Notes: generated by a model not told the origin, from the letters alone. Positions 18,785-28,261 are shown, numbered from the stretch's first letter. The stretch is 64,000 nucleotides of DNA from Nocardioides pocheonensis (GCF_003725535.1 NZ_RJSF01000048.1:1-64000); one strand, 5' to 3'. A program made the numbers and translations.

Positions 18785-20159
18785 GCAGACCCGCGAGTCC
18801 GCGTTGCGGGCCTTCGTGACCGAGGCCCGGTGGTTCGGCGGAAAGGGGCGCGACTTCGAGGTGGTCGACGTGCGCGACGTCGCCCTCGCCGACGACCTGT
18901 CCACGACGCTGGTGACCCTCCGGTTCGCCGACGACGGCGAGACCGCGGCGTACCAGGTCCCGATGGCGGCCTACGAGGAGCAGCAGGAGCGCATCTCCCA
19001 CGCCTTCGTCGGCGAGTGGGACGACCGCTACCACTACGACGCCGTGCACGACCGGGAGTCGATGCAGCGCTGGCTCGAGGCGTTCGCGGCCGCGACCATG
19101 GCGCAGCCGCACGGCGCCTTCCACCGCACCGCCGAGCACGACCTCGACCTGGAGTCGCACTCGACGCTGTTCTCCGGCGAGCAGAGCAACTCCTCGGTGG
19201 CCTTCGGCGAGGACAGCCTGATGAAGCTGTTCCGCCGGGTGACCACCGGCCCGAACCCCGACATCGAGATCCTCGAGGCCCTCACCCGTGCCGAGAACAC
19301 CCACGTCGCCCCGCTGTACGGGTACGTCGGGGTCGAGGACCTCCACCTGGCGATGCTGCAGAAGTTCCTGCGCACGGCCAGCGACGGCTGGGGTCTCGCG
19401 CTGGCCAGCACCCGCAACCTGTTCGCCGAGGGCGACCTGCACGCCGACGAGGTGGGCGGCGACTTCGCCGGCGAGTCCCACCGCCTCGGCGTCGCGGTCG
19501 CCGAGGTCCACGAGGTGCTGGCCCGGTCGTTCCCGACCCGGCCGCTCGACCTGCCCGCGGTCGCGACGGCGATGCGTGAGCGTCTGGACGCGGCCGTCGG
19601 CGTCGTACCCGCGCTGGCGGAGCACCGCGATGCCCTGGCGGAGCGCTTCGACGCGGTCGCGGGGATCAGCGACGTCGGGGCGCAGCCCGCGCAGCGGATC
19701 CACGGCGACCTCCACCTCGGCCAGACGCTGCGCACCTCGCTGGGCTGGAAGCTGGTCGACTTCGAGGGCGAGCCCGCCAAGCCGCTGGCCGAGCGCCGGC
19801 TGCCCGACTCCCCGTGGCGCGACGTCGCGGGCATGCTGCGCTCCTTCGACTACGCCGTCCGTGCGGTCGCGCGCGACCTGGACAGCACCGAGGAGGAGGC
19901 AGCGCAGATCGCCTACCGCTCCGAGGAGTGGGTGCAGCGCAACACGATCGCGTTCCTCGACGGGTACGTCGAGCAGCGTGGCACCGCGCTCACCCCCGAG
20001 GAGCACGCCCTGATCACCGCCTACGTGGCCGACAAGGCCGTCTACGAGGCGGTCTACGAGACGCGGAACCGGCCGTCGTGGGTGGACATCCCGATGGCCG
20101 CACTGCACCGGCTCGCCGCCGGCACCGAGTACGCCACCACGACATCCGGCACGGAGTGA
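18774..20159 (+). CDS. mak: Maltokinase (Mak/Pep2)
   Basis: A 461-residue kinase that phosphorylates maltose to maltose 1-phosphate, the GlgE donor. It has the aminoglycoside-phosphotransferase-like core with [13 protein letters not shown] (catalytic loop) and KLVDFEGEP (metal-binding Asp), and the actinobacterial maltokinase N-terminus ARWFGGKGR. The ATG overlaps treS by 11 bp and has GGAGGGAGG upstream. The next gene begins 2 bp after its stop. Confidence 0.93.
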
Positions 20160-20161
20160 CG

Positions 20162-22201
20162 ATGACGAGACCCGCACCGAACCTGTCCAGGACCAGCGTC
20201 CCGAAGACCCGCGAGCCCGCGGCGTCGCCGGACGCACCGGCGGCACCCGCCGCGCCGGCCTCCCCCACCGACGCCCCGGCGGCCGCGAGTCCGGCCGCGC
20301 CGACCGCGCCGGTCGAGGAGAAGCAGCTCGCGTCGCCGCTCGGCGACCTCGACCTGCACCTCATCGGCGAGGGTCGCCACTTCCGGCTCTGGGAGGCGCT
20401 CGGCGCCCAGGTCGAGGAGGGTGGCGTGCGGTTCTCCGTCTGGGCGCCCAACGCCCGCGAGGTACGCCTGATCGGCGACTTCAACGGCTGGGACCGCTCC
20501 ACGATGCCGATGTCTCGCCGCCCCGAGTCCGGTGTCTGGGAGCTCGTCGTCCCGGGCGTGAAGTCCGGTGCCCGCTACAAGTTCGTCGTCGCCGGCGCCG
20601 ACGGGCAGTGGCGCGACAAGGCCGACCCGATGGCCCAGCACACCGGCGTGCCTCCCGAGCAGCACTCCGTGGTCTTCGAGAGCAAGCACACCTGGACCGA
20701 CGACGCCTGGATGGCGCAGCGGCCCGAGATGGCCGACCCGGCCCGCCCGATGTCGGTCTACGAGGTCCACCTCGGGTCGTGGCGCAAGCACCTCGACGGC
20801 TCCTGGTACGGCTACGACGCGCTCGCCGACGCCCTCGTCGAGTACGTCGTCGAGATGGGCTTCACGCACGTGGAGTTCCTGCCGGTGATGGAGCACCCGT
20901 TCGGTGGCTCGTGGGGCTACCAGGTCACGTCGTACTACGCCCCGACGTCGCGGTTCGGCGACCCCGACGGCTTCCGCCGGCTGGTCGACCGGCTGCACCA
21001 GGCCGGCATCGGCGTGATCCTGGACTGGGTGCCCGCCCACTTCCCGAAGGACGACTTCGCGCTCGCGCGCTTCGACGGCACGCCGCTCTACGAGGACCCG
21101 AACCCGCTGCGCGGAGAGCACCCCGACTGGGGCACGCTCGTGTTCAACTTCGGGCGCCTCGAGGTGCGCAACTTCCTGATCGCGAACGCGCTGTACTGGA
21201 TGGACGAGTTCCACATCGACGCGCTGCGGGTCGACGCGGTCGCCTCGATGCTCTACCTCGACTACTCCCGCGGCGCCGGGCAGTGGAGCCCCAACGTGCA
21301 CGGCGGTCGCGAGAACCTCGAGGCCGTGGCGTTCCTCCAGGACCTCAACCGCGCCGTCGACGACCACATCCCCGGCGGTCTGGTGATCGCCGAGGAGTCC
21401 ACCTCGTGGCCCGGCGTCACCGCACCGACGTCCGACCACGGGCTGGGCTTCGCGCTGAAGTGGAACATGGGCTGGATGCACGACTCGCTGAGCTACATCC
21501 AGCGCGACCCGATGTACCGCTCCCACCACCACGGCCAGCTGACCTTCAGCCTCGTCTACGCCTGGTCGGAGCGCTACGTGCTGCCGATCAGCCACGACGA
21601 GGTCGTGCACGGCAAGGGGTCCCTGCTCCGCAAGATGCCGGGCGACCGGTGGAAGCAGTTCGCCGGCCTGCGGGCCTTCCTGGCCTACCAGTGGGCGCAC
21701 CCCGGCAAGCAGCTGCTGTTCATGGGCACGGAGTTCGGACAGGACGGCGAGTGGGCCGAGTCCCGCGAGCTGGACTGGTGGTCGCTGCAGGACCCCGACC
21801 ACGAGGGCGTCAGCCGGCTGGTGCGCGACCTCAACGCGACGTACAAGGACTCCCGGGCGCTGTGGACCCAGGACCACATCCCCGGCGGCTTCACCTGGCT
21901 GATCGCCGACGACGCCGCGTCGAACGTGATCGCGTTCGTCCGCTGGGGCAACCAGGGCGAGGCGCTGGTCTGCGTGTGCAACTTCTCCGGCATGCCGCAC
22001 GAGAACTACCGGCTGCCGCTGCCCTTCGCCGGCGACTGGAACGAGGTCGTGAACACCGACGCGACCGCGTACGCCGGCTCCGGCGTCGGCAACCTCGGCA
22101 CGGTGACGGCCCACGCCGACCCGTACCACGGCCAGCCGGCCAGCGCGACGCTCCGCCTCCCCCCGCTGGCCACCCTCTGGCTCACCCCCTCCGCTGGTTG
22201 A
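20162..22201 (+). CDS. glgB: 1,4-alpha-glucan branching enzyme GlgB
   Basis: A 679-residue GH13_9 enzyme introducing alpha-1,6 branches into the GlgE product. Residues 1-58 are an Ala/Pro-rich extension of low complexity. A CBM48 follows ([20 protein letters not shown]), then the catalytic barrel with Asp358 ([10 protein letters not shown]), Glu411 ([11 protein letters not shown]) and Asp479 ([13 protein letters not shown]). The final residues and stop (SAG and TGA) come from CGCTGGTTGAG, the start of a repeat block that continues downstream, so the natural C-terminus may have been replaced. Confidence 0.95.
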   Translation: MTRPAPNLSRTSVPKTREPAASPDAPAAPAAPASPTDAPAAASPAAPTAPVEEKQLASPLGDLDLHLIGEGRHFRLWEALGAQVEEGGVRFSVWAPNAREVRLIGDFNGWDRSTMPMSRRPESGVWELVVPGVKSGARYKFVVAGADGQWRDKADPMAQHTGVPPEQHSVVFESKHTWTDDAWMAQRPEMADPARPMSVYEVHLGSWRKHLDGSWYGYDALADALVEYVVEMGFTHVEFLPVMEHPFGGSWGYQVTSYYAPTSRFGDPDGFRRLVDRLHQAGIGVILDWVPAHFPKDDFALARFDGTPLYEDPNPLRGEHPDWGTLVFNFGRLEVRNFLIANALYWMDEFHIDALRVDAVASMLYLDYSRGAGQWSPNVHGGRENLEAVAFLQDLNRAVDDHIPGGLVIAEESTSWPGVTAPTSDHGLGFALKWNMGWMHDSLSYIQRDPMYRSHHHGQLTFSLVYAWSERYVLPISHDEVVHGKGSLLRKMPGDRWKQFAGLRAFLAYQWAHPGKQLLFMGTEFGQDGEWAESRELDWWSLQDPDHEGVSRLVRDLNATYKDSRALWTQDHIPGGFTWLIADDAASNVIAFVRWGNQGEALVCVCNFSGMPHENYRLPLPFAGDWNEVVNTDATAYAGSGVGNLGTVTAHADPYHGQPASATLRLPPLATLWLTPSAG

Positions 22202-22370
22202 GTCGCCGACCGCTGGATGAGGTCGCCAAGGGTGGTTTCGAGGCTCGCTGGCGCTCGCACCTCAACCAGCTTATGGTTGAGGTCGCCCCGGGTGGTTTCG
22301 AGGCTCGCTGGCGCTCGCACCTCAACCAGCTGATGGTTGAGGCGCGGTCGCGCAGCGACCGCCTCGAAAC
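22191..22370. repeat. Tandem 60-bp palindromic intergenic repeat
   Basis: Three units start at about 22211, 22271 and 22331 with an exact 60-bp period. The first two share GGTGGTTTCGAGGCTCGCTG and the following GCGCTCGCACCTCAACCAGC. The third diverges after TGGTTGAGG and carries GCGGTCGC-GCA-GCGACCGC. A partial unit (CGCTGGTTGAG) overlaps the glgB stop. Elements of this style are dispersed in Nocardioides-type genomes. The block separates glgB from the NUDIX gene and contains no convincing gene. Confidence 0.9.
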
Positions 22371-22412
22371 CCCTGTGGACATGCCCACGAGAACACGTTC
22401 CGCCGGTCCCCG

Positions 22413-22418
22413 TAGTCT
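22413..22418 (+). promoter_or_regulatory. -10 element of leaderless NUDIX gene
   Basis: TAGTCT ends 6 nt before the GTG start at 22425. No ribosome-binding site is visible, which fits a leaderless mRNA. Confidence 0.6.
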
Positions 22419-22424
22419 GTCCGC

Positions 22425-23204
22425 GTGTCCGCCGAACTGACCCCGATCGCCCCCGGCGTGGCCAGGCTGAGCTGGCCGAGCGACCTGCAGGCGCAGGGCC
22501 TCGGTCCGACCGTGGACGTCGTCCGCGTGGCCCTGGCGAAGGCGTTCAGCGACGGCCACCACCGGGTCGAGGTGCTCGTCGATCCCGACGACGAGGTCGC
22601 CCAGCGGATCGCGACCTTCTCGGGCCTGATGCGCGAGGGGATCGCCCGCAAGATCGACGCCGGCGCCGACCGGATCGTCTACGCCCGTCTCGCCGACGAC
22701 ACCCCCGTGGAGGAGCCGATGGGCTTCCGGCGCCTGCTCAACTCCTTCCTGCCGCGCAAGCGGGCGATCAGCCAGATGCTGATCCGCGCGCACGGCGAGT
22801 CCGGCGAGCAGCGCGTGCTGCTGTGCCAGCTGACCTACAAGAACGACTGGGACCTGCCCGGTGGCGTCGTGGAGGTGGGTGAGTCACCCCAGCTCGCGGT
22901 GTCGCGCGAGGTCGAGGAGGAGCTCGGCCTCGCCCTCGAGGCCGGGCCGCTCGTGCTGACCGACTGGCTCCCGCCCTGGGGCGGTTGGGACGACGCCGTG
23001 TGCCTGGTCTTCGACGGCGGCGTGCACCACGAGTCGATCCTCGAGCAGGTCGTGCGCCAGCAGCGCGAGATCCGGGCGGTGCGGTTCTGCACGCTCGAGG
23101 AGGTCCACGAGCTGTGCGCCGACTTCACGGCCCGACGCCTGGTGGCCGCGCTGCGCAACCTGTCGGACGACCCCGGACCGTCGTACACGGAGAGCGGTCG
23201 CTGA
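22425..23204 (+). CDS. NUDIX hydrolase with N-terminal GNAT-like region
   Basis: A 259-residue protein. The NUDIX box is GGVVEVGESPQLAVSREVEE followed by ELGL, with the expected glutamates, so it likely hydrolyses a nucleoside-diphosphate-linked substrate. The first 110 residues contain RVEVLVDPDDEVAQRIATFSG and IVYARLADD, which recall the C-terminal half of a GNAT acetyltransferase without the full acetyl-CoA loop. This may be a degenerate or substrate-binding domain. The GTG start is leaderless-type. The substrate is unknown. Confidence 0.8.
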   Translation: MSAELTPIAPGVARLSWPSDLQAQGLGPTVDVVRVALAKAFSDGHHRVEVLVDPDDEVAQRIATFSGLMREGIARKIDAGADRIVYARLADDTPVEEPMGFRRLLNSFLPRKRAISQMLIRAHGESGEQRVLLCQLTYKNDWDLPGGVVEVGESPQLAVSREVEEELGLALEAGPLVLTDWLPPWGGWDDAVCLVFDGGVHHESILEQVVRQQREIRAVRFCTLEEVHELCADFTARRLVAALRNLSDDPGPSYTESGR

Positions 23205-23220
23205 CCCTCGGTCCTTGTGC

Positions 23221-23249
23221 TTTAAACAGTTGTGTTCAAGTCCACTTGA
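23221..23249. promoter_or_regulatory. Overlapping palindromes upstream of FAD oxidase
   Basis: TTTAAACA-GTTG-TGTTCAAG (6 of 8 paired) overlaps the perfect TCAAGT-CC-ACTTGA (23236-23249) in an AT-rich island 42 bp before the oxidase ATG. It has the look of a TetR- or MarR-type operator. No cognate regulator adjoins it. Confidence 0.5.
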
Positions 23250-23290
23250 GCTCCTAGCGTGACGCGCGACGACACGGACGGGAGCTCCTG

Positions 23291-24577
23291 ATGACCATCG
23301 ACCACATCGCCATCCGCCCCGGCGACGCCGAGTACGACGCCGCCCGCACCACGATCGCCGGCACGGCCGCCCCGGCCGTCGTGATCCGGCCGACCACGAC
23401 CGACGAGGTGGTCGACGCGATCGCCTACGTCCGCGAGCACGGCCTCGAGCTCGCCGTCCGCAGCGGCGGCCACAACGCCCTCGGGTTCGGCAACAGCGAC
23501 GGCGGAGCCGTGATCGACGTCAGCCGGCTCGACTCCGTCGACGTGCTCGGCGACGGCCGCGTCCGGATCGGCGCCGGAGCCCGGTGGGGCGACGCCGCCG
23601 CCGCGCTCGCCGACCACGGCCTGGCGATCACGTCCGGCGACACCGTCTCGGTCGGGGTCGGCGGCCTCACCCAGGCCGGTGGCATCGGCTGGATGGTGCG
23701 CAAGCACGGCCTCACCGTCGACAGCGTCCTCGGAGCGGAGCTCGTGACGGCCGCCGGTGACGTCGTGCGCGCCGACGCCGGCACGAACCCCGACCTCTTC
23801 TGGGCCCTGCGCGGCGGAGCCGGCAACTTCGGGATCGTGACGGCGTTCGAGTTCCAGGCGCAGCCCGTGACCACGATCCACTTCGGCACGATCGCGTTCG
23901 CGCTGGACGAGGTGCCCCAGCTGCTCAAGGGGTGGGCGGCCGCGATGGACGCCGCCCCCGAGGAGCTCAGCACGGCGCTGGCGCTGATGCCGGGCTTCGG
24001 GGACTTCCCCGCGGGCGCGATGATGTGGGTCGCGTACTGCGGCGACGACCCGTCCGAGATCGACCCGCTCCGCTCGCTCGGCAACGTCGTCTCCGACACG
24101 GTCACCGAGAAGCCGTACGCCGAGGTGCTCGAGGAGGCGCACCCGCCCGAGGGCATTCAGCCGGTGCTCGGCAACGCCTTCCTCGAGCAGCTCTCGGGCG
24201 AGGTGATCGACGCGGTCGCGGCGGCGTACGCGCAGGGCACCGCCGGTCGGGTGGTGTTCTTCCGGAGCCTCGGCGGCGCGATGGGGCGCGTGGCCCCGGA
24301 TGCGACGGCGTTCGCGCACCGGGCCGCGCAGGTGCTCGTGGTGTCGGCGAAGTTCCTCCCCCTGGACGCGCCCGACGAGGCCGTCGCGGGCGCCCGCGCG
24401 GAGTGGGAGACGATCGGTCGCCACGGCATCGGCGCGTACGCCGGCTTCCTCGGCTCCGACACCGCCGACGACCTGGCCGCGCTCTACCCGGCCGAGACCC
24501 TCGCACGCCTGACCGAGGTGAAGCGGGCGTGGGACCCGGAGAACCTGTTCCGCCGGAACTTCAACATCAAGCCCTGA
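23291..24577 (+). CDS. FAD-binding oxidoreductase (BBE/PCMH family)
   Basis: A 428-residue oxidase with a PCMH FAD domain (VVIRPTTTDEVVDAI; RSGGHNALG supplies the histidine for covalent FAD) and a C-terminal berberine-bridge segment ending WDPENLFRRNFNI. The second covalent-attachment cysteine of bicovalent members is absent at GGIGWMVRKHGL, so FAD is probably linked only through His. Relatives include 6-hydroxynicotine oxidase and sugar oxidases. The substrate is not predictable. The ATG follows GGACGGGAG. Confidence 0.83.
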   Translation: MTIDHIAIRPGDAEYDAARTTIAGTAAPAVVIRPTTTDEVVDAIAYVREHGLELAVRSGGHNALGFGNSDGGAVIDVSRLDSVDVLGDGRVRIGAGARWGDAAAALADHGLAITSGDTVSVGVGGLTQAGGIGWMVRKHGLTVDSVLGAELVTAAGDVVRADAGTNPDLFWALRGGAGNFGIVTAFEFQAQPVTTIHFGTIAFALDEVPQLLKGWAAAMDAAPEELSTALALMPGFGDFPAGAMMWVAYCGDDPSEIDPLRSLGNVVSDTVTEKPYAEVLEEAHPPEGIQPVLGNAFLEQLSGEVIDAVAAAYAQGTAGRVVFFRSLGGAMGRVAPDATAFAHRAAQVLVVSAKFLPLDAPDEAVAGARAEWETIGRHGIGAYAGFLGSDTADDLAALYPAETLARLTEVKRAWDPENLFRRNFNIKP

Positions 24578-24584
24578 GCACCGC

Positions 24585-24590
24585 GATAAT
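24585..24590 (+). promoter_or_regulatory. -10 element of leaderless methyltransferase gene
   Basis: GATAAT (one base from TATAAT) ends 6 nt before the GTG start at 24597. TTCAAC lies about 19 nt upstream as a weak -35. Confidence 0.6.
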
Positions 24591-24596
24591 CGCCGC

Positions 24597-25613
24597 GTGG
24601 GGGACGGACCCGGATTCTTCGAGGCGTACGACGCCGCGCTGACGCCGCTGCTCGGCGCCCAGGGCTTCCTGGCGCTGCTGCAGGGCGCCGAGGAGATCGG
24701 CCTGCTCGACGTGCTGCGCGAGGCAACCACCACCGGCGAGCTGGCGGCGGCGACCGGCCTGACCGAGCGCCGGGCCCGCACTGTCGTCCAGGCTCTCCTG
24801 CTGCACGGAGTCGTCGCGCCCGACGGCGACGGCCACCGGCTGACCCCGGCCTGGGCGACGCTCACGGCGGAGCACGCCTTCGTCACGCTGCGCGACGCGC
24901 TGGCCTCGGCCCAGATCGAGGCCCGGCTGCTGCGCGACGTCGCGGCCGGGCCGGACTACTGGACGATGCCGGCCGCCGACCGGATCCTGTTCGCCCGGGC
25001 GATCTCGCCGAACCCGTTCTCGGCGGGCCTCGTCGAGGGTTTCCGCCAGGGGCTCGCCCACGACCCGGCCGGCGAGGTGCTGGCCGGCGGCGGGCTGCTG
25101 CTCGAGCTCGGCTGCGGGGTGGCCGGGCGCGTGCTCACGCTGCTGCAGGCGGCGCCCAAGCTCCGGGCGGTGGGCGTCGAGCTGAGCGAGGACCTCGCCG
25201 ACGAGGCCCGGCTGCGCGCCGAGATGCTCGGCGTCGCCGACCGGTTCGAGGTCGTCTGCGCGGACGCCGGCGACTTCTCCCGGCCGGAGTCGTTCGACGT
25301 CGCGTTCTGGAGCCAGTTCTTCTTCCCCGACGAGGCTCGGCCCGCCGCGCTGCGCACCCTGTTCACCTCGCTGCGGAGCGGCGGTCTCGTCCAGGCGCCG
25401 CTGCTCGGCGACGACACCTCGCTCACCACCGAGGATCCCGGCCCCGAGGCGCGCGAACGCTCAGTCTTCCGCGTGATCCTCGACGGCTGGGGCGTGCCCG
25501 ACCGCGACCGCGACGGGCTCGCCGCGGAGCTCGAGCAGGCCGGCTTCGTCGACGTACGGTGGGTCGGCGGCGGCGCGGCCGGTCCCCTGCGCATCGTCGC
25601 GCGCAAGCCCTGA
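24597..25613 (+). CDS. SAM-dependent methyltransferase with winged-helix N-terminus
   Basis: A 338-residue protein. Residues 20-80 form a dimerisation/winged-helix domain (GLLDVLREATTTGELAAATG). The SAM-binding motif is LLELGCGVAGRVL, with acidic VGVELSED and FEVVCADAGDF downstream, typical of class I methyltransferases. The methyl acceptor is unknown. Its last 153 bp overlap the 3' end of the EamA gene on the other strand. Confidence 0.8.
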   Translation: MGDGPGFFEAYDAALTPLLGAQGFLALLQGAEEIGLLDVLREATTTGELAAATGLTERRARTVVQALLLHGVVAPDGDGHRLTPAWATLTAEHAFVTLRDALASAQIEARLLRDVAAGPDYWTMPAADRILFARAISPNPFSAGLVEGFRQGLAHDPAGEVLAGGGLLLELGCGVAGRVLTLLQAAPKLRAVGVELSEDLADEARLRAEMLGVADRFEVVCADAGDFSRPESFDVAFWSQFFFPDEARPAALRTLFTSLRSGGLVQAPLLGDDTSLTTEDPGPEARERSVFRVILDGWGVPDRDRDGLAAELEQAGFVDVRWVGGGAAGPLRIVARKP

Positions 25614-26471
25614 GGAACGCCGCCAGACGGTGACCAGCACGCCGGCCAGCACGACCAGTCCGCCGACGCCCTCGGCCGGGTTGACCGCCTGGCCGAGCAG
25701 CAGCCAGCCGCTGGCCATCGCCACCGGTGGAGCGATCAGCACGAACGGGACCACCGTCGACGCCGGGTAGCGGGCCAGCAGGCCGTTGAAGATCGAGTAG
25801 CCGACCAGTGACGCCAGTACCGCGGTGTACGCCGTCGAGGCGATCGCCTCGGGGCCCAGGTGGGCCAGCGCGTGGCCCACCGTGCTCGGCCCGTCCAGGG
25901 CGAGGCTGAGCACGAACAACGGCACCGGCACCACGAGCGACGACCAGACCACCAGGGAGAGGCCGGACGAGCTCGGCACCGCAGCGCGCCGCGCCACCAC
26001 GTTGCCGATGCCCCAGGAGAGGGCCGCGGCGACGCAGAGGCCGAGCGCACCGAGCGGCACGTGGCCGCCGCGGCCGGCGCCGACGACCACCAGTCCGGCT
26101 GAGGCCAGCAGGATCCCGCCGACCTGGCGGCCCGTGGGCCGCTCGCGCAGCCACACCGCCGCGATCAGCACCGTGAAGAGCACCTGCGCCTGGAGCACGA
26201 GCGCGGCGAGGCCGGGCGGCATGCCCAGGTGCATGGAGGTGTAGAGCAGCCCGAACTGGCCCAGCGACATGAACGTGCCCACCGCGGCCACCACCCGCCA
26301 CGAGACCGCCGGACGCGGGACGAGGAAGACCGCAGGGACGACGACCGCGGTGAACCGCAGCGCGACGAACAGCAGCGGCGGCACGCCGGTCATGCCCCAC
26401 TCGATCACCACGAAGTTGAACCCCCAGATCACCGCGACGAGGGTGGCCAGGAGCGCGTGCCGGAGGTCCAT
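25461..26471 (-). CDS. EamA-family (DMT) transporter
   Basis: A 336-residue membrane protein with ten hydrophobic segments in two EamA repeats (LLATLVAVIWGFNFVVIEWG; AALSWGIGNVVARRAA), as in amino-acid or metabolite exporters. The transport domain ends near residue 285. The remaining 50 hydrophilic residues are encoded antisense to the methyltransferase, an extension not needed by the family. It is divergent from a LysR regulator that probably controls it. The ATG lies 7 nt after minus-strand GAGACT, so translation may be leaderless. Confidence 0.87.
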   Translation of the reverse strand: MDLRHALLATLVAVIWGFNFVVIEWGMTGVPPLLFVALRFTAVVVPAVFLVPRPAVSWRVVAAVGTFMSLGQFGLLYTSMHLGMPPGLAALVLQAQVLFTVLIAAVWLRERPTGRQVGGILLASAGLVVVGAGRGGHVPLGALGLCVAAALSWGIGNVVARRAAVPSSSGLSLVVWSSLVVPVPLFVLSLALDGPSTVGHALAHLGPEAIASTAYTAVLASLVGYSIFNGLLARYPASTVVPFVLIAPPVAMASGWLLLGQAVNPAEGVGGLVVLAGVLVTVWRRSSGLARDDAQGTGRAAADPPYVDEAGLLELRGEPVAVAVGHAPAVEDHAED

Positions 26472-26532
26472 GCCGACCAGTCTCGGTTCCGCGATCGTGA
26501 AGCACCAGCGATTTGATCTGCGCGAAACCATG

Positions 26533-26538
26533 TAGCCT
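26533..26538 (+). promoter_or_regulatory. -10 element of leaderless lysR gene
   Basis: TAGCCT ends 6 nt before ATG 26545 and fits TANNNT. No Shine-Dalgarno sequence precedes the start. Confidence 0.55.
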
Positions 26539-26544
26539 GCCTGC

Positions 26545-27453
26545 ATGATGGATCTCGCCGCCCTCCGCTCGCTCGAGGCCGTGCAGGCACACGGGTCGGT
26601 CGTCGCGGCGGCCCAGGCCCTCGGCTTCACGCCGTCCGCGGTGTCCCAGCAGATCAAGCGCCTCGAGCGGCAGTCGGGGGTCGAGCTGCTCGAGCGCGTC
26701 GGTCGTGGCGTGATCCTCACCGGACCCGGCCGGGTCCCGGTCGAGGAGGGCGCACGGATCGCCGCGGACCTCGAGCGCCTCGAGACCGACCTGCACGCAC
26801 ACGCCGGCGAGGTGACCGGCGACCTGGAGCTGGTCGGGTTCTCGACGTCGATGCGGGGCCTGATCGGGCCCGTCGTCGCCGACCTCGCGGCCGCGCACCC
26901 GGCCCTGCGGATCAGGCTGCGCGAGCTCGAGCCCTGGGACGCCGTCGACGAGGTGGCCCGCGGCCAGGCCGACGTCGCGCTGGTGCATCGCTGGGGAGAC
27001 GTGGTGCTGGAGATCCCGGAGCACCTGGACCGACGTACGGTGCACCGCGACGAGGCGGAGGTGATCCTCCGCGCGGACCACCCCCTCGCCGACCGTGACC
27101 GGCTCACCCCGCTCGACCTGGCCGACGAGCCGTGGATCGCCACGCCCGAGCACACGATCTGCCGCCAGTGGCTCTCCCGGATGTACGCCGGCACCGGCCG
27201 GCTGCCCCGCATCGAGCACGTCGCGATGGAGTTCGCCTCCCACCTGGCACTCGTCGCCGCCGGGCTCGGCATCGCGCTCGTGCCGCGCCTCGGCCGCGGA
27301 CCGCTGCCCGCCGGGACCACCGCCGTGCGCGTCCACGACCCCGTCCCGGCCCGCCAGACGATCGCGATCTGGCGCCACACCCAGGCCCGCTCCCCCGCTG
27401 TCAGAGCGGTGGTCGACGCCCTCGGTGCGGCAGCCGAGCGGCTCGGCAGCTGA
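26545..27453 (+). CDS. LysR family transcriptional regulator
   Basis: A 302-residue LysR-type protein. Its N-terminal helix-turn-helix (SVVAAAQALGFTPSAVSQQIKRLER) is followed by a periplasmic-binding-like effector domain (GDLELVGFSTSMRGLIGPVV; LVAAGLGIALVPRLG). LysR regulators commonly control a divergent gene, here the EamA transporter 73 bp away. ATG codons at 26545 and 26548 are adjacent. The first fits the leaderless -10. Confidence 0.9.
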   Translation: MMDLAALRSLEAVQAHGSVVAAAQALGFTPSAVSQQIKRLERQSGVELLERVGRGVILTGPGRVPVEEGARIAADLERLETDLHAHAGEVTGDLELVGFSTSMRGLIGPVVADLAAAHPALRIRLRELEPWDAVDEVARGQADVALVHRWGDVVLEIPEHLDRRTVHRDEAEVILRADHPLADRDRLTPLDLADEPWIATPEHTICRQWLSRMYAGTGRLPRIEHVAMEFASHLALVAAGLGIALVPRLGRGPLPAGTTAVRVHDPVPARQTIAIWRHTQARSPAVRAVVDALGAAAERLGS

Positions 27454-27463
27454 GGATCGGGGG

Positions 27464-27484
27464 CAGCCACGGCTCGTGGGGCTG
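27464..27484 (+). terminator. Terminator-like hairpin after lysR
   Basis: CAGCCACG pairs with CGTGGGGCTG (two-base bulge) 10 bp after the lysR stop. No T-run follows. Confidence 0.45.
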
Positions 27485-27617
27485 CACGGCGACCGGCCCA
27501 CCCAACCGCAGGCGCCCGCTGCAGCGCGGGGTTGTCGTCGCATGGCGCGCTGCCGGCGGCGTACCAGGCGACGTCAGACCCGCGGCAGAAGTGGCGTCGC
27601 CGGAGGCATCGACTGCG

Positions 27618-27652
27618 CGTGGGCCACGGGATGGCGGCGGCACTGGCCCACG
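27618..27652. terminator. Inverted repeat between lysR and cobO
   Basis: CGTGGGCCA and TGGCCCACG are perfect 9-bp arms around 17 nt, 17 bp beyond the cobO stop, and could end cobO transcription. The rest of the 215-bp convergent gap (27454-27668) shows no supported gene. Confidence 0.5.
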
Positions 27653-27668
27653 GCACGCCCCGTCGGGC

Positions 27669-28202
27669 TCAGTACTCGATGCCCTTGCGGGCCCCGATGC
27701 CCTCGTCGTACGCGTGCTTGACCTTGCGCATCTCGGTGACCGTGTCGGCGATCTCGACGAGCTCGGGGGCGGCGTCCCGACCCGTGATGACGACGTTGGT
27801 GCGCGGGTGTCGTCCGACGACGGCATCCACGACGACCGCCGGATCGAGCCACCCGTAGGTGATCGTGTACGTGAGCTCGTCGAGGATGAGGAGGTCGTAG
27901 TCACCGCTGCTGAGCTTCTCCGCGGCGACCTCCCAGGCGTGCCGGTTCTTGGCCGCCGACTCGTCGAGGTCCTCGGACTCCCAGGTGAAGCCGTCGCCGA
28001 GGGTGTGCCACTCGATGCCCAGGTGGTCCGCGAGCTTCTTCTCGCCGACCTGCCAGCGGCCGCCCTTGACGAACTGGACGACGGCCACCGTCCAATCCCG
28101 CGCCCAGGCGCGACCCATGACACCGAACGCGGCGGACGACTTCCCCTTGCCGTCCCCGGTGTTGACGAGCACTCGCGTCTGCGTCCGCGACTTCGCTTCC
28201 AT
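27669..28202 (-). CDS. cobO: Corrinoid adenosyltransferase CobO (BtuR type)
   Basis: A 177-residue ATP:cob(I)alamin adenosyltransferase that makes adenosylcobalamin. The P-loop is VNTGDGKGKSSAAFG, with VVQFVKGG and LLILDELTYTI (Walker B) and the family's arginine-rich N-terminus. The codons read ATG-ATC-ATG, and GGAGG lies directly against the first ATG but 6 nt before the third codon, so the start is placed at 28202. A cobalamin riboswitch precedes it. It stands alone, without other cobalamin genes in the window. Confidence 0.95.
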   Translation of the reverse strand: MEAKSRTQTRVLVNTGDGKGKSSAAFGVMGRAWARDWTVAVVQFVKGGRWQVGEKKLADHLGIEWHTLGDGFTWESEDLDESAAKNRHAWEVAAEKLSSGDYDLLILDELTYTITYGWLDPAVVVDAVVGRHPRTNVVITGRDAAPELVEIADTVTEMRKVKHAYDEGIGARKGIEY

Positions 28203-28208
28203 GATCAT

Positions 28209-28213
28209 CCTCC
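28209..28213 (-). promoter_or_regulatory. Ribosome-binding site deciding the cobO start
   Basis: GGAGG with a 6-nt spacer to ATG 28202. The ATG at 28208 would leave no spacer. Confidence 0.75.
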
Positions 28214-28243
28214 GAACGTGGGGAGGACGAGGCGTGCTCGCCG

Positions 28244-28261
28244 CGACACCGCCGGGTGTCG
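28244..28261 (-). promoter_or_regulatory. Leader hairpin between riboswitch and cobO
   Basis: CGACACC-CGGC-GGTGTCG is a perfect 7-bp stem with a tetraloop in the cobO leader, about 30 nt before the ribosome-binding site. It may be part of the expression platform. There is no U-run, so translational control is more likely than termination. Confidence 0.55.

Noticed and set aside
22191-22370. CRISPR array
   Set aside because: Only three units, no distinct spacers between them, and no cas genes. Units are palindromic dispersed repeats.
22425-22760. Full GNAT acetyltransferase domain in the NUDIX protein
   Set aside because: Only a C-terminal-like half is visible and the acetyl-CoA loop is missing, so it is described as GNAT-like only.
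27454-27668. Frames between lysR and cobO, including a minus-strand frame with CRGSDVAWYAAG
   Set aside because: No start with a ribosome-binding site, no family motif, and competing frames of similar quality. Treated as a convergent gap with hairpins.
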